Positions 1 to 7,855 of a stretch of DNA of 12,971 nt are shown piece after piece (position 1 is the stretch's first letter; the number at the start of each line of letters is the position of its first letter). The notes beneath the pieces were generated by a model, which was given only the letters and a program-made list of their open reading frames with translations, did not search any database and was not told the origin of the DNA. The position numbers and the translations under genes were made by a program. Where the stretch lies: NCBI GenBank assembly GCA_040877415.1, contig JBBDNV010000168.1:1-12971 (forward strand). The letters run 5' to 3'. Source of the DNA: JBBDNV01 sp040877415. Its GTDB lineage: Bacteria > Planctomycetota > Planctomycetia > Pirellulales > PALSA-1355.

Positions 1-928
1 AGCTCCCGTCGGCCAGACGCATCACGCAGCCGCTGGTGACGTAGTTCGATTCCCACGGACGCTTGGGATCGGGCCGCAGCACCGGGTTTTGCGGATGCTT
101 GTGCCAATGAATCCCGTCACTGCTGGCGGCAAAACCGATGGCCGTCGTCTGCCGCCGCACGGCATGGTTGTAGCTGCCGTACCACATCAGGTAGACGCCG
201 TCGAGCCAGAGCACGCAAGGGTAGACCACGATCTCCGCTTCCCACGGCTGGCTCAGTTGCAAGACGGGCTTTTCGCGCACAGTCCACTGGCGCCCGTCCG
301 TGCTCGTGGCATAGCGAATGACCCAGGGACGCTTGCTGACGTCGACAAACCAGAGCTGGTAACCCCTATCGTTTTTCAGCACCGTCGGGCAATAAACGTG
401 TTCCAACAGCACGCCCGAGGGTTTGGCCCAATGGATGCCGTCGGCGCTGGTCGATTCGTGCAGCGTGTGCAGGCCGGTTTTGCCGAACACGGTCGAGCTG
501 AACCACATCCGCAGCTTGCCGTCTTCGCGCAAAATGGTGCCGTCGCCGCGGTGCAACAGACCCGGCGTGAGGACGGAGTGCTCGCCGTCGCCGAATTCGA
601 AGACCGGATTGTGCGCGTATTTTTCAAAAGTTTTGCCATCGGTGCCGGTGGCCAGTCCGAGTCGAAAGACGCGCGTGTAGCGCGTGCCGCGCGAGCCGCA
701 GTACCATAGCTGAAATCGCCCGTTTTCTTCGGCGACCGCCGGGGCGAAGATGTGCATGTCGTCGAACGCGCCCGGGGCACCGAGCGACAGAATCGGCCCG
801 TCGGTGTTTTTTTCCCACTCCTGGGGAGCGAGCCAACGAGCCAGCTCCGCGGGCGGCTCGGCGGCGAAAAGGGCGCTGGCCGCGATCCACAACGCGGCAA
901 ACGAGATCACGCGCTTGGTCGGTTTCAT
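1..928 (-). CDS. Secreted GH43/GH32-like five-bladed beta-propeller protein (3' end cut by window edge)
   Basis: The frame is open for 309 codons from an ATG and leaves the window without a stop, so the C-terminus is missing. Residues 1-23 form a signal peptide (KPTKR then a hydrophobic stretch to AALFAA-like cleavage), so the product is exported. The rest shows regularly spaced blade motifs. S/T-x-D-G-x-x-W/F occurs near 96-101, 161-167, 209-215 and 269-275. Aromatic strands LWYCG (74-78), MWFSS (141-145), LWFVD (192-196) and MWYGS (248-252) also recur. This pattern is typical of the GH43/GH32/GH130-like propeller superfamily acting on glycans. I cannot assign catalytic carboxylates or a substrate. 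A GAGGG ribosome site lies 4 bases before the ATG. It is the last of three closely spaced minus-strand genes, 48 bases after the TPR-glycosyltransferase gene. It could be a non-catalytic propeller rather than an enzyme. Confidence 0.82.
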   Translation of the reverse strand, partial: MKPTKRVISFAALWIAASALFAAEPPAELARWLAPQEWEKNTDGPILSLGAPGAFDDMHIFAPAVAEENGRFQLWYCGSRGTRYTRVFRLGLATGTDGKTFEKYAHNPVFEFGDGEHSVLTPGLLHRGDGTILREDGKLRMWFSSTVFGKTGLHTLHESTSADGIHWAKPSGVLLEHVYCPTVLKNDRGYQLWFVDVSKRPWVIRYATSTDGRQWTVREKPVLQLSQPWEAEIVVYPCVLWLDGVYLMWYGSYNHAVRRQTTAIGFAASSDGIHWHKHPQNPVLRPDPKRPWESNYVTSGCVMRLADGS

Positions 929-976
929 CGGGCCCTCAACAGCGGGAAAGTCGCCGCGACAGAGTCATCATGGTGA

Positions 977-2734
977 TTAGCCTCGTTGCCGCGCGATCGC
1001 GGCCAAATCGATGGCGATGCGGCGGAACACCTCCTCCCAATCGCCGGGCCGGCTTTGCCGATAGAGCCGCATCGTCGGATACCAGGGGCTGTCGGTTCGC
1101 GCGAGCAACCAGCGCCAGTCGGGAACAAATGCCAGCGCGACCCAAACCGGCACTCCCACGGCGCCCGCCAGATGGGCCGGCGCCGAGTCGCAGGTGATCA
1201 CCAGGTCGAGGTTGCGCATGATGGCGGCCGTGTTGTGAAAATCGCCGAGCCGATCGCCCAAGTCGGTGATCGGGCACGCCGGCGGCAAATCGGCCAACTG
1301 CTCGCGGCCGGCGCCGAATTGCAAGCTGAACAGCCCCACGCCCGGCAGGCCGGCCAGCGGGGCGAGTTTTTCCAGCGGGAACGAGCGATAGCGATTGGCC
1401 CTGTGGTTCGGGTCGCCTTGCCACGCAATCCCGACTTTGAAATCCTTGCCGGTCAATTCGTCTTTCCACTCGCCGACAAGCGCCGCATCGGCAAACAGGT
1501 AGGGGACGTTGGCCGGAATGTTTACGAGCGACGTGCCCAGAATGCCCGGCAGGCTCGGCAGCGACACAAAGACGTCGTACGGTGGCAGCGGCCCGCCCGT
1601 GGACGTCACCCGATCGACGCCGCGGCAGCTCTCCAGCAGGCCAATTAGTTGTGGGCGGCATTGCACGACCACCGTCGCGCCTTGCCGCTTGAGCAGCTCG
1701 GCATAGCGGACGAATTGCAACGTGTCTCCGGCCCCTTGTTCTTCGCAAACGAGGATCGTCCGCCCTTCGATCGGATCTCCCTGCCAGCGCCGCCCCGGAA
1801 GGATCTTCTGGCCGACGCCCTCGCAACCCGCGCGCCATTCGTATTCGCGCCAGCCCTCGTCGAAGTTGCCCGAGCGCAAAAGCGCCAGTGCGTAATTGAG
1901 ATGCGCTTGGGCGCAGTCGGGCTGCACGAGCGCGCGCCGGAACGAGGCCATGGCCTCCTCGACGTTGCCCTGCCGCTCCAAAACCAGGCCCAGGTTCATG
2001 TGCACCTCGGCGACCTTGGGCTCGAGAGCCACGGCTCGTTGCAACACGGCCAGCGCCTCGTCCAATCGGCCGAGCCTTTCCAAAACCAGCCCGAGATTCA
2101 CGTGCGCTTCGGGGGAATCGGGTTTTAACTCAAGCGCTCGTCGCAGCGCCGCCGCGGCCGGCTCGAGCTTGTCCTGCCGGTCGAGTACGCCCCCCAGATT
2201 GCTGTGGGCTTCGGCGAAGTCGGGCCGCAGTTCGACGGCGCGGCGGAAACAGGCCTCCGCCTCGTCGAGCTTGTCTTGACGCTCGAAGGCCACGCCGAGA
2301 CTGTTATACGCCTCGACGTAGTCGGGCTTCAGTTCGGCGGCCCGACTGCAACAGGCCACCGCTTCGTCCAACCGGCCTTGCTTTTCCATGGCCACGCCGA
2401 GGTTGTTGTGCGCCTCGGCATAATCCGGCCTGACCTGTACGGCTTGCCGGAACGCGGCTGCTGCTGCGTCCAACTTGCCCTGCTGATCCAGGGCGACGCC
2501 GAGATTATTGTGGGCCTGGGCGTAGTCGGCGTTTCGCTGGACGGCCGTTTGAAAACAGCCGATCGCCTCGTCGAGCTTGCCCTGCGACGCCAGCACCAGC
2601 CCGAGGAGATTGTAGGCCGCGGCATTTGCCGAATCGGCCTGAATCGCCCGCCGATAGGTCTGCTCGGCACGGCTCAGTTGGCCCGCGCGGCGAAAGGCTT
2701 CGGCCTCGGCAAGCAATAGGGCGGCATGGGACAC
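977..2734 (-). CDS. TPR-repeat protein with C-terminal GT9-like glycosyltransferase domain
   Basis: The 585-residue product has two halves. Residues about 4-300 are at least eight tetratricopeptide repeats with a 34-residue period. The conserved N-N-L-G-V-type helix starts fall near 40, 74, 108, 142, 176, 210, 244 and 277. Residues about 310-585 match the glycosyltransferase module often attached to bacterial TPR arrays, related to GT9 heptosyltransferases. Visible motifs are CEEQGAGDTLQFVRY (330-344), VGIAWQGDPNH (434-444) and DSAPAHLAGAVGVPVWVAL (516-534). The latter half likely binds a nucleotide-sugar and the TPRs likely present a protein or polymer partner; both roles are inferred. No signal peptide is seen, so it is probably cytoplasmic. 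The start is GTG: it has AGAGGA 5 bases upstream, and the nearby ATG at 2727 is out of frame. It sits 41 bases after the large heme protein gene, implying co-transcription. Acceptor and donor are unknown. Confidence 0.88.
   Translation of the reverse strand: MSHAALLLAEAEAFRRAGQLSRAEQTYRRAIQADSANAAAYNLLGLVLASQGKLDEAIGCFQTAVQRNADYAQAHNNLGVALDQQGKLDAAAAAFRQAVQVRPDYAEAHNNLGVAMEKQGRLDEAVACCSRAAELKPDYVEAYNSLGVAFERQDKLDEAEACFRRAVELRPDFAEAHSNLGGVLDRQDKLEPAAAALRRALELKPDSPEAHVNLGLVLERLGRLDEALAVLQRAVALEPKVAEVHMNLGLVLERQGNVEEAMASFRRALVQPDCAQAHLNYALALLRSGNFDEGWREYEWRAGCEGVGQKILPGRRWQGDPIEGRTILVCEEQGAGDTLQFVRYAELLKRQGATVVVQCRPQLIGLLESCRGVDRVTSTGGPLPPYDVFVSLPSLPGILGTSLVNIPANVPYLFADAALVGEWKDELTGKDFKVGIAWQGDPNHRANRYRSFPLEKLAPLAGLPGVGLFSLQFGAGREQLADLPPACPITDLGDRLGDFHNTAAIMRNLDLVITCDSAPAHLAGAVGVPVWVALAFVPDWRWLLARTDSPWYPTMRLYRQSRPGDWEEVFRRIAIDLAAIARQRG
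1910..2623 (-). repeat. Tandem 102-base (34-codon) TPR units
   Basis: Seven consecutive units of about 102 bases encode residues 38-275 of the TPR-glycosyltransferase. They are recognisable at DNA level by recurring stretches for A-H-N-N-L-G-V and G-(K/R)-L-D-E-A. Copies have diverged, so they are not perfect repeats. The last interval, between the helices starting near 244 and 277, is one residue short because the linker reads ALVQPD rather than a form with one more residue, such as ALELKPD seen earlier. Confidence 0.7.
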
Positions 2735-2739
2735 GACGT

Positions 2740-2745
2740 TCCTCT
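2740..2745 (-). promoter_or_regulatory. Ribosome binding site supporting a GTG start
   Basis: On the minus strand AGAGGA is followed by 5 bases and then GTG at 2734-2732. No in-frame ATG is better placed, so this site fixes the start of the TPR-glycosyltransferase gene. Confidence 0.65.
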
Positions 2746-2775
2746 TTCGCCCCCCTGGTTCATCGATCGCGAAGG

Positions 2776-5700
2776 CTACTTCTTCGTTTGCTCGGGCTTC
2801 GGATCGAGCTCGATCTCAAAATCCTTATAGCGCACTTCGGTGGGGCCGCCGGAGTGAAGCTGCAGGGCGATGATGCCGCGCTTGGCGCCGGCCGGATCGA
2901 CCAGGTCGACGCACAGTTGGCCGTTGATCCGGGTCTGGATCTTGTCGCCTGTGGCCAGGACTTCGTAAGTGTTCCAGCCGGGCTTGACGTGGGCTTCGCC
3001 GCTAGCGGGCCACAACAATGCCCGTCCGTGCTCCTCGTAGAGCTTGCCCCACCAGCCGGCGCCAATGTCGGCTTGATAGCCTTTCACCAATCCGTCGCCG
3101 ATGGCTTCGCTGCGGAATTGGATGCCGCTGTTGCCCAGGTTGTCCACCAGTTGCACCCGGCAGCGGAGGCGGAAATCGCCGAACGCGAGATCGTTTTTCA
3201 GGAATTCGTTTTGCTTGAGCCCCGACGTGCGGCCGACGATCTGGCTGTCTTCGACGCTCCACAGCGACATGTTGCCCTGCCAGCCGGAAAGGTCGGCGCC
3301 GTTGAAAAAAGTCTTCACGTTGTCGGCCGTGGCCGCCGTCGGCACCTGGCCGCTACCGGCGAGATACGCCACGAGCGAACGCACTTCGGCCGGCGAATGC
3401 TGTTTGAGCAGGTCGTCGGGCATCATCGACTGGTCGCTTTGCTGAACCTGGTCGATTTCGCCGCGCGGCAGCACGACCAGCTCGTTGGCCGTTTGCACCG
3501 TTAGCGCGTCGGCGTCCGGCGATTTAACGATGCCGGTGATCACGCGGCCGTCGGAGGTGACGATCACGCTGGGCTGATATTCCTTGGCCATCACGGCGCT
3601 GGGATCGAGCATGTTGGAAAGCAGGTAATCGAGATTGGCCCGGTTCGAGCCGGTCAGCTCGGGGCCGATTTTGCCGCCGGTGCCGAACAGCGTGTGGCAT
3701 TGCTGGCACGTCTTGACGAACACGGCCCGGCCCAGCGAAGCGTCGGCGGGCGGATCCTTTTGCTTGACCAGCCTCGTGTACTGGGCGATCAGTTGGGCCT
3801 TTTCGGCGGTCGATTCGCGGGCCGTGCCCCAGACTTTCGTGATGCGGTCGTCGAGGTCGTCGTTCTTGTGATTGCGAAGCTGGCGGATCAGATCGGCCGC
3901 CAGATCGGTGGCAGGCACTTTTTTCTCGCCCACCGCGGCCAACAGGGCCGTGGCATACGGTACGCGCGCGGCCAGCGTGTTCAGCGCGTCGCGCTTTTCC
4001 TCCAGGTTGAAGCTCGGGTACGCGGCCAGAATTGCCGACGGCGTCCCGCCATCGTCGTATGCCGCCAGCCCGCGCAGCGCGGCGCCGCGCAACGGTGGTT
4101 CGTCGATGAGCTTTTGCAGCGTGGCGGCCAGCCCCGGATCGCGCACTCCCAACAGGGCGTCGAGGGCCTGCTTCCGCTGGGCGATCTGCTCTTGGCTGTC
4201 GACCAGCACGCCACGCAGTTTCGCCAGCGCCTGCGGATCGCCAAACTTCAAGGCCAGCGCCGTGGCCAGGGAGTTCACTTCCGGGCGCGGGCTGTTGACC
4301 AGCGACTGGGAGTAGTCGGCCCAGCGCTTGGGCATCGTAACCCGGCGGCGGCCCGTGAGCCCTTCGCTCGTGGCCGACAGCAGGCGAAATTGCGTATCGG
4401 CATCGCCGGTTCTGCCCAATTCGGCCACCACGACGTCGAGCGCCTCGGGCGTGGCGATGTTGGCGACGCGGCGGGTCATGTACGAAAACACGAGGGGAAT
4501 TCTTCCGTCGGCGGCCAATCGCAGCGCGCGGGCCGCGTCGGCTTCGGCCAATGGCTCGGCGGCGTACCAGTACATCAGCGGCAGGTTGTGATCGGCCGCG
4601 TCCTCCGAGTGCGCGAGCAATCCCGGCAGGATCGCCCAGCGCTGGTCGAGGGGCAACTTCTGGAGAGCCGAGCTGATGTACAGCCGCACGACCGGCGAAT
4701 CATCTTTCTCGGCCAGGCGAGCCAATTGATCGAGCGCGGCAGGTGAAAGCGCCTGCGCCGGATCGTCGGTGAGCAGCTGAATGGCCCAAGCGCGGACGTG
4801 CGGATATTCGTTTCGCAGACACGCCAAGGCGAACTTTTCGTCAAAACCGCCGGATGCGTGCAATGCCCACATCGCGCGCACGCGGCGCGTTTCGTAAGGA
4901 TGCTCAAGCGCGATGTCGGACAGTTTTTTGTGAATCGCCGGGTTGGGCCCGCGCTCCTGCAAAATCCGCCGGGCGTGCCGCACGTACCAGTCGTTGGGGT
5001 TTAACTCGAGCGCGGCCAGGTCGTCGTCGGAAAGTTTTTGCAAATCGACCGGCGCGGGTTTGGCGTTCTGGTACGACACCTTGAAGATGCGGCCGTTTGT
5101 GCGGTCGTGGCCATTGGGGTCGCGATGGTGGCAGGCGTTGGCGTCGTACCAATCGATCATCCACATCTGACCGTCGGGGCCATATTGCAGGTTGATGATC
5201 TGCGACCAGTTGTCGCGGGCCAGGCAGAAATCGGGCGCCCGATTCCCCTCGTAACCCGAGCCCTTGGGGGAAAGCAGATCTTCGTTGAGCCGTTGGCCGT
5301 GAATGTTGTTCATGAAGATTTGGTTGCGATACTTTTCCGGCCAGCTTCCGCCCAGATAGATCATCGCTCCGGCATGCGCGTGTCCGCCACCGGCCGCGTC
5401 GGAGCGGTTGTTGCCCGAATGGGGCGTGTCGCCGATCCAATGACGGTGACGGGCGATCGTCTGGATGTCGTCGTAGGTGTAACGGTTGAAGTGCGCACCG
5501 GCTTGCCGCTGGTAGCGGCCGCCTTGAATGACGTGAAACAGGTGAGGAATGACGCAGGCCGTGCAAAACGCCTGGCCCAGATCGTTGAAGTCGACTCCCC
5601 AGGGGTTGCTGGTCCCGTGGGCAAAGACTTCGAACTCATGACGCGTGGGATGATAGCGCCAAATGCCGGCGTTGATCGGCACGCGCCGAGCGTCGGGCGT

Positions 5701-6816
5701 GCCGGGCTTGCCGACGCGCGAATGCGTAAACACGCCGTGGCAGCCGTACAGCCAGCCATCGGGTCCCCAGGTCAGCGCGTTGAGCGTTTCGTGCGTGTCG
5801 TGATAGCCCCAGCCGTCCAACAGGACCTCGGGCTCGCCGTCCGGCACGTCGTCGTGATCGCGGTCCGGCACGAACAGCAGGTACGGCGCCGCGCCGATCC
5901 ACACGCCGCCGAAGCCGACTTCCAGGCCGCTCACCAGGTTCAGGTTCTCGACAAAAACTTTCCGCTTTTCCAGCCGGCCGTCGCCGTCGGCGTCTTCAAA
6001 AATCAGAATGCGATCTTTGCCTTTTCCCTCCGGCGCGCGGATTGGATAGGTGTAGGCTTCGGCAATCCACAGCCGGCCCCGATCGTCGATCGCCATGGCA
6101 ATCGGCTGCATGACGTCGGGCTCGCCGGCGGCGAGCGTGACTTTGAATCCCTCGGGCACGACCATCGCACCGGCGGCCTTTTCAGCCGACAGACCCGCAA
6201 ACGTATACTCGTCGGCAGGCGGCTCGCCGGGCGATTGCGGGAAATCGGGCTTCTTGGCGTGGACGCGGAAGTCGTCGAAATTGACGTGTCCCCAGTCGCC
6301 GCTCGAGGCATCGACCAGGCGGATGAAGATTTCCCGGCCGATGTGGGGGCGCAGATCGATGGCGATTGGCTTGAGCGTTTCAGTGTTGTCGCCCGAGCAT
6401 GCGAAAATCACCTTGTTCGTATCGCGGCGCACCAGCTCGACGCGCGTCTCACGGCTCGATCCGCCGGCAACGCGAAAGCTGGCGTAGGGCAGGGTGACCT
6501 TAAAGGGCGCCGAGGTGAGCATCCCCTGCGGAGCGTCGCTAAGCGCCATTTCGAACCCGCCGACCCAGAACTGGCCGGCGTGCCGGCTGTTCATGCCCCG
6601 GCCGCGGGCCGTCACCGTGTCGCCGCGCACCGGCTGCCCGGCAAACGCATCGCCGCTGGCCATCCAGTGCAAAAGGGTTCCTTTTTCGAAATCGAGATTC
6701 AGCGGCTGGCCGTCGATGCCGCGCGGGAGTTGGCCCACTGGCTCGGCCGCGCCGACAATGGCGATCGAGGTGAACAAACTCAGCAACAGGGATGCCATGG
6801 GGATCGAACGACGCAT
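2776..6816 (-). CDS. Secreted multidomain PVC-type heme-binding CxxCH protein with C-terminal DUF1080
   Basis: The 1346-residue product starts with a signal peptide (about 1-23, ending VGAA). Residues about 35-190 resemble the beta-sandwich found beside GH32 levanases (SAPFKVTLPYASFRVAGG, then DWGHVNFDDFRV). Residues about 215-585 are the planctomycete propeller of the PQQ-dehydrogenase-like type, with PEGFKVTLAAGEPDVMQPIA, WGPDGWLYGCHG and GTSNPWGVDF. Residues about 600-990 are helical and HEAT-like. A cytochrome c domain follows, with CQQCH at C1037/C1040/H1041; M1131 or M1132 may be the second heme ligand. Residues about 1167-1340 are DUF1080, a LamG-like fold now linked to 3-keto-disaccharide hydrolases (FFNGADLSGWQ). 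A periplasmic redox role on sugars is inferred, not shown. AGGA lies 9 bases before the ATG; starting at Met7 would lose the RR n-region and has no ribosome site. It is the first gene of the three-gene minus-strand cluster. Confidence 0.92.
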   Translation of the reverse strand: MRRSIPMASLLLSLFTSIAIVGAAEPVGQLPRGIDGQPLNLDFEKGTLLHWMASGDAFAGQPVRGDTVTARGRGMNSRHAGQFWVGGFEMALSDAPQGMLTSAPFKVTLPYASFRVAGGSSRETRVELVRRDTNKVIFACSGDNTETLKPIAIDLRPHIGREIFIRLVDASSGDWGHVNFDDFRVHAKKPDFPQSPGEPPADEYTFAGLSAEKAAGAMVVPEGFKVTLAAGEPDVMQPIAMAIDDRGRLWIAEAYTYPIRAPEGKGKDRILIFEDADGDGRLEKRKVFVENLNLVSGLEVGFGGVWIGAAPYLLFVPDRDHDDVPDGEPEVLLDGWGYHDTHETLNALTWGPDGWLYGCHGVFTHSRVGKPGTPDARRVPINAGIWRYHPTRHEFEVFAHGTSNPWGVDFNDLGQAFCTACVIPHLFHVIQGGRYQRQAGAHFNRYTYDDIQTIARHRHWIGDTPHSGNNRSDAAGGGHAHAGAMIYLGGSWPEKYRNQIFMNNIHGQRLNEDLLSPKGSGYEGNRAPDFCLARDNWSQIINLQYGPDGQMWMIDWYDANACHHRDPNGHDRTNGRIFKVSYQNAKPAPVDLQKLSDDDLAALELNPNDWYVRHARRILQERGPNPAIHKKLSDIALEHPYETRRVRAMWALHASGGFDEKFALACLRNEYPHVRAWAIQLLTDDPAQALSPAALDQLARLAEKDDSPVVRLYISSALQKLPLDQRWAILPGLLAHSEDAADHNLPLMYWYAAEPLAEADAARALRLAADGRIPLVFSYMTRRVANIATPEALDVVVAELGRTGDADTQFRLLSATSEGLTGRRRVTMPKRWADYSQSLVNSPRPEVNSLATALALKFGDPQALAKLRGVLVDSQEQIAQRKQALDALLGVRDPGLAATLQKLIDEPPLRGAALRGLAAYDDGGTPSAILAAYPSFNLEEKRDALNTLAARVPYATALLAAVGEKKVPATDLAADLIRQLRNHKNDDLDDRITKVWGTARESTAEKAQLIAQYTRLVKQKDPPADASLGRAVFVKTCQQCHTLFGTGGKIGPELTGSNRANLDYLLSNMLDPSAVMAKEYQPSVIVTSDGRVITGIVKSPDADALTVQTANELVVLPRGEIDQVQQSDQSMMPDDLLKQHSPAEVRSLVAYLAGSGQVPTAATADNVKTFFNGADLSGWQGNMSLWSVEDSQIVGRTSGLKQNEFLKNDLAFGDFRLRCRVQLVDNLGNSGIQFRSEAIGDGLVKGYQADIGAGWWGKLYEEHGRALLWPASGEAHVKPGWNTYEVLATGDKIQTRINGQLCVDLVDPAGAKRGIIALQLHSGGPTEVRYKDFEIELDPKPEQTKK

Positions 6817-6961
6817 GCTCGTTATTCCTGTTGGGGACAGCTACCTGGCGACTCTCCAATTCATTACCTTAGCAGACGGGCGGGCCGGTTTGGAGTGTCC
6901 GCCGCGCACGCCCGCCGAATTCCGACACCGATAAGAGCACGCGGTCCGAAAGGATGAAATG
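6817..6961. promoter_or_regulatory. Divergent intergenic region between the heme-protein operon and the DUF1028 gene
   Basis: Both flanking genes are transcribed away from this stretch of about 145 bases, so it must hold both promoters unless transcription starts further inside a gene. I see ribosome sites at each end (AGGA, 6829-6826 on minus; GAAAGGA, 6948-6954 on plus). I see no convincing -35/-10 pair and no clear dyad operator. No ORF here looks real. Confidence 0.5.
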
Positions 6962-7801
6962 ATGGCAACGTCGAATCCGTTCGCGTTTACTTGCGTACTA
7001 TTGATCGCTGGATTGCTCGCCGGTTGCGGCAACTCGGGAAACTTAAAGAACGCGGTCCCAACGCCCGCGGCGCCCGCGGTGCTTGCGTCCGATTACGGCG
7101 TCAGCGCGACGTTTTCGATCGTGGCCGTCGATCCCGAGACGGGCATTTGCGGGGCGGCGGTGGCCAGCAAATATCCGGCCGTCGGAAAAGTGGTGCCGTA
7201 CGTCGAGGGCGGAGTGGGAGCGTTCTGCACCCAGCACGATCACAACCCCAAGTTCGGGCCCAAGGCTCTAGAAATGCTCGAAACCGGCAAGCCGCCGGGC
7301 GAAATTCTGTTCGAATTGACGCGCGACGACCAGCGGGCCGGCACGCGGCAGTTGGCCGTCATCGATCGCAATGGCCGCACCGCGCAGCAAAATCCGACCG
7401 CTGCCAAACAGCGCAGCCGCTGGTGGGGCTCGATGAGCGGCCGGTTTTACGCCTGTCAGGGCAATACGCTCACCGGAAGCGAGGTCATCACGGCCATGGC
7501 GGCTGCCTATGAAAAGACCGAAGGCTCGCTGGCCGACCGCTTGATGGCGGCGCTCGTGGCCGGCGACTGCGCCGGCGGCGATCGGCGCGGGCGGCTCGCG
7601 GCGGCCATCGTGGTCGACAAGCCGGATTTTGAAGGCACCTGGCTCGACCTGCAAGTCGACAAAAGCGACGACGCGGTGATGGAGCTGGCGAAGAAATACG
7701 TCGAGCTCGAGCACGACGCCAAGGGCGAATGGTCTAAGGACCATACGCCGTGGAAGCATTGCTTCCCCGAACGGCCCGAGCCGAAGCCGTCGGAGAAGTA
7801 A
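6962..7801 (+). CDS. DUF1028 family lipoprotein
   Basis: The 279-residue product begins with a short n-region and a hydrophobic stretch ending in lipobox L-A-G-C, with the lipidated Cys at 22, so it should be membrane-anchored outside the cytoplasm. After a Pro/Ala linker (about 30-45) comes a DUF1028 domain: ATFSIVAVDPETG (49-61), VASKYPAVGKVVP (67-79), TQHDHNPKFGPKALEML (90-106), QGNTLTG (166-172) and GGDRRGR (205-211). As I recall the family it has the Ntn-hydrolase fold, with no established activity, so a hydrolase role is only a guess. A short charged tail with H-C-F-P follows the domain. GAAAGGA lies 7 bases before the ATG at 6962 and 4 before an in-frame ATG at 6959; I prefer 6962 for spacing. 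An earlier ATG at 6954 hits a stop after two codons. It converges on the M56 gene with a gap of 54 bases. Confidence 0.87.
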   Translation: MATSNPFAFTCVLLIAGLLAGCGNSGNLKNAVPTPAAPAVLASDYGVSATFSIVAVDPETGICGAAVASKYPAVGKVVPYVEGGVGAFCTQHDHNPKFGPKALEMLETGKPPGEILFELTRDDQRAGTRQLAVIDRNGRTAQQNPTAAKQRSRWWGSMSGRFYACQGNTLTGSEVITAMAAAYEKTEGSLADRLMAALVAGDCAGGDRRGRLAAAIVVDKPDFEGTWLDLQVDKSDDAVMELAKKYVELEHDAKGEWSKDHTPWKHCFPERPEPKPSEK

Positions 7802-7855
7802 GAGCAGCAACGGTGCCGATCTGAACCTCGGCGGCGGATGTTTGAATCGGTCGGT

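Noticed and set aside
89..709. A 206-codon plus-strand ORF at the left edge
   Set aside because: The opposite strand carries a signal peptide and regular propeller motifs in an uninterrupted frame from 928 to the window edge; this is its shadow.
936..1838. A 300-codon minus-strand ORF inside the TPR-glycosyltransferase gene
   Set aside because: It is a same-strand shifted frame, very rich in Arg, Ala and Gly, and overlaps clear glycosyltransferase motifs in the true frame.
5038..6957. A 639-codon plus-strand ORF opposite the large heme protein gene
   Set aside because: It is fully antisense to a gene with clear domains, shows no family motif, and long stop-free antisense frames are expected from GC-rich codon bias. 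It also has no convincing ribosome site.
7802..7855. Possible bidirectional terminator between the convergent DUF1028 and M56 genes
   Set aside because: Only a 4-base CCGA/TCGG pairing is visible and there is no T-run on either strand.
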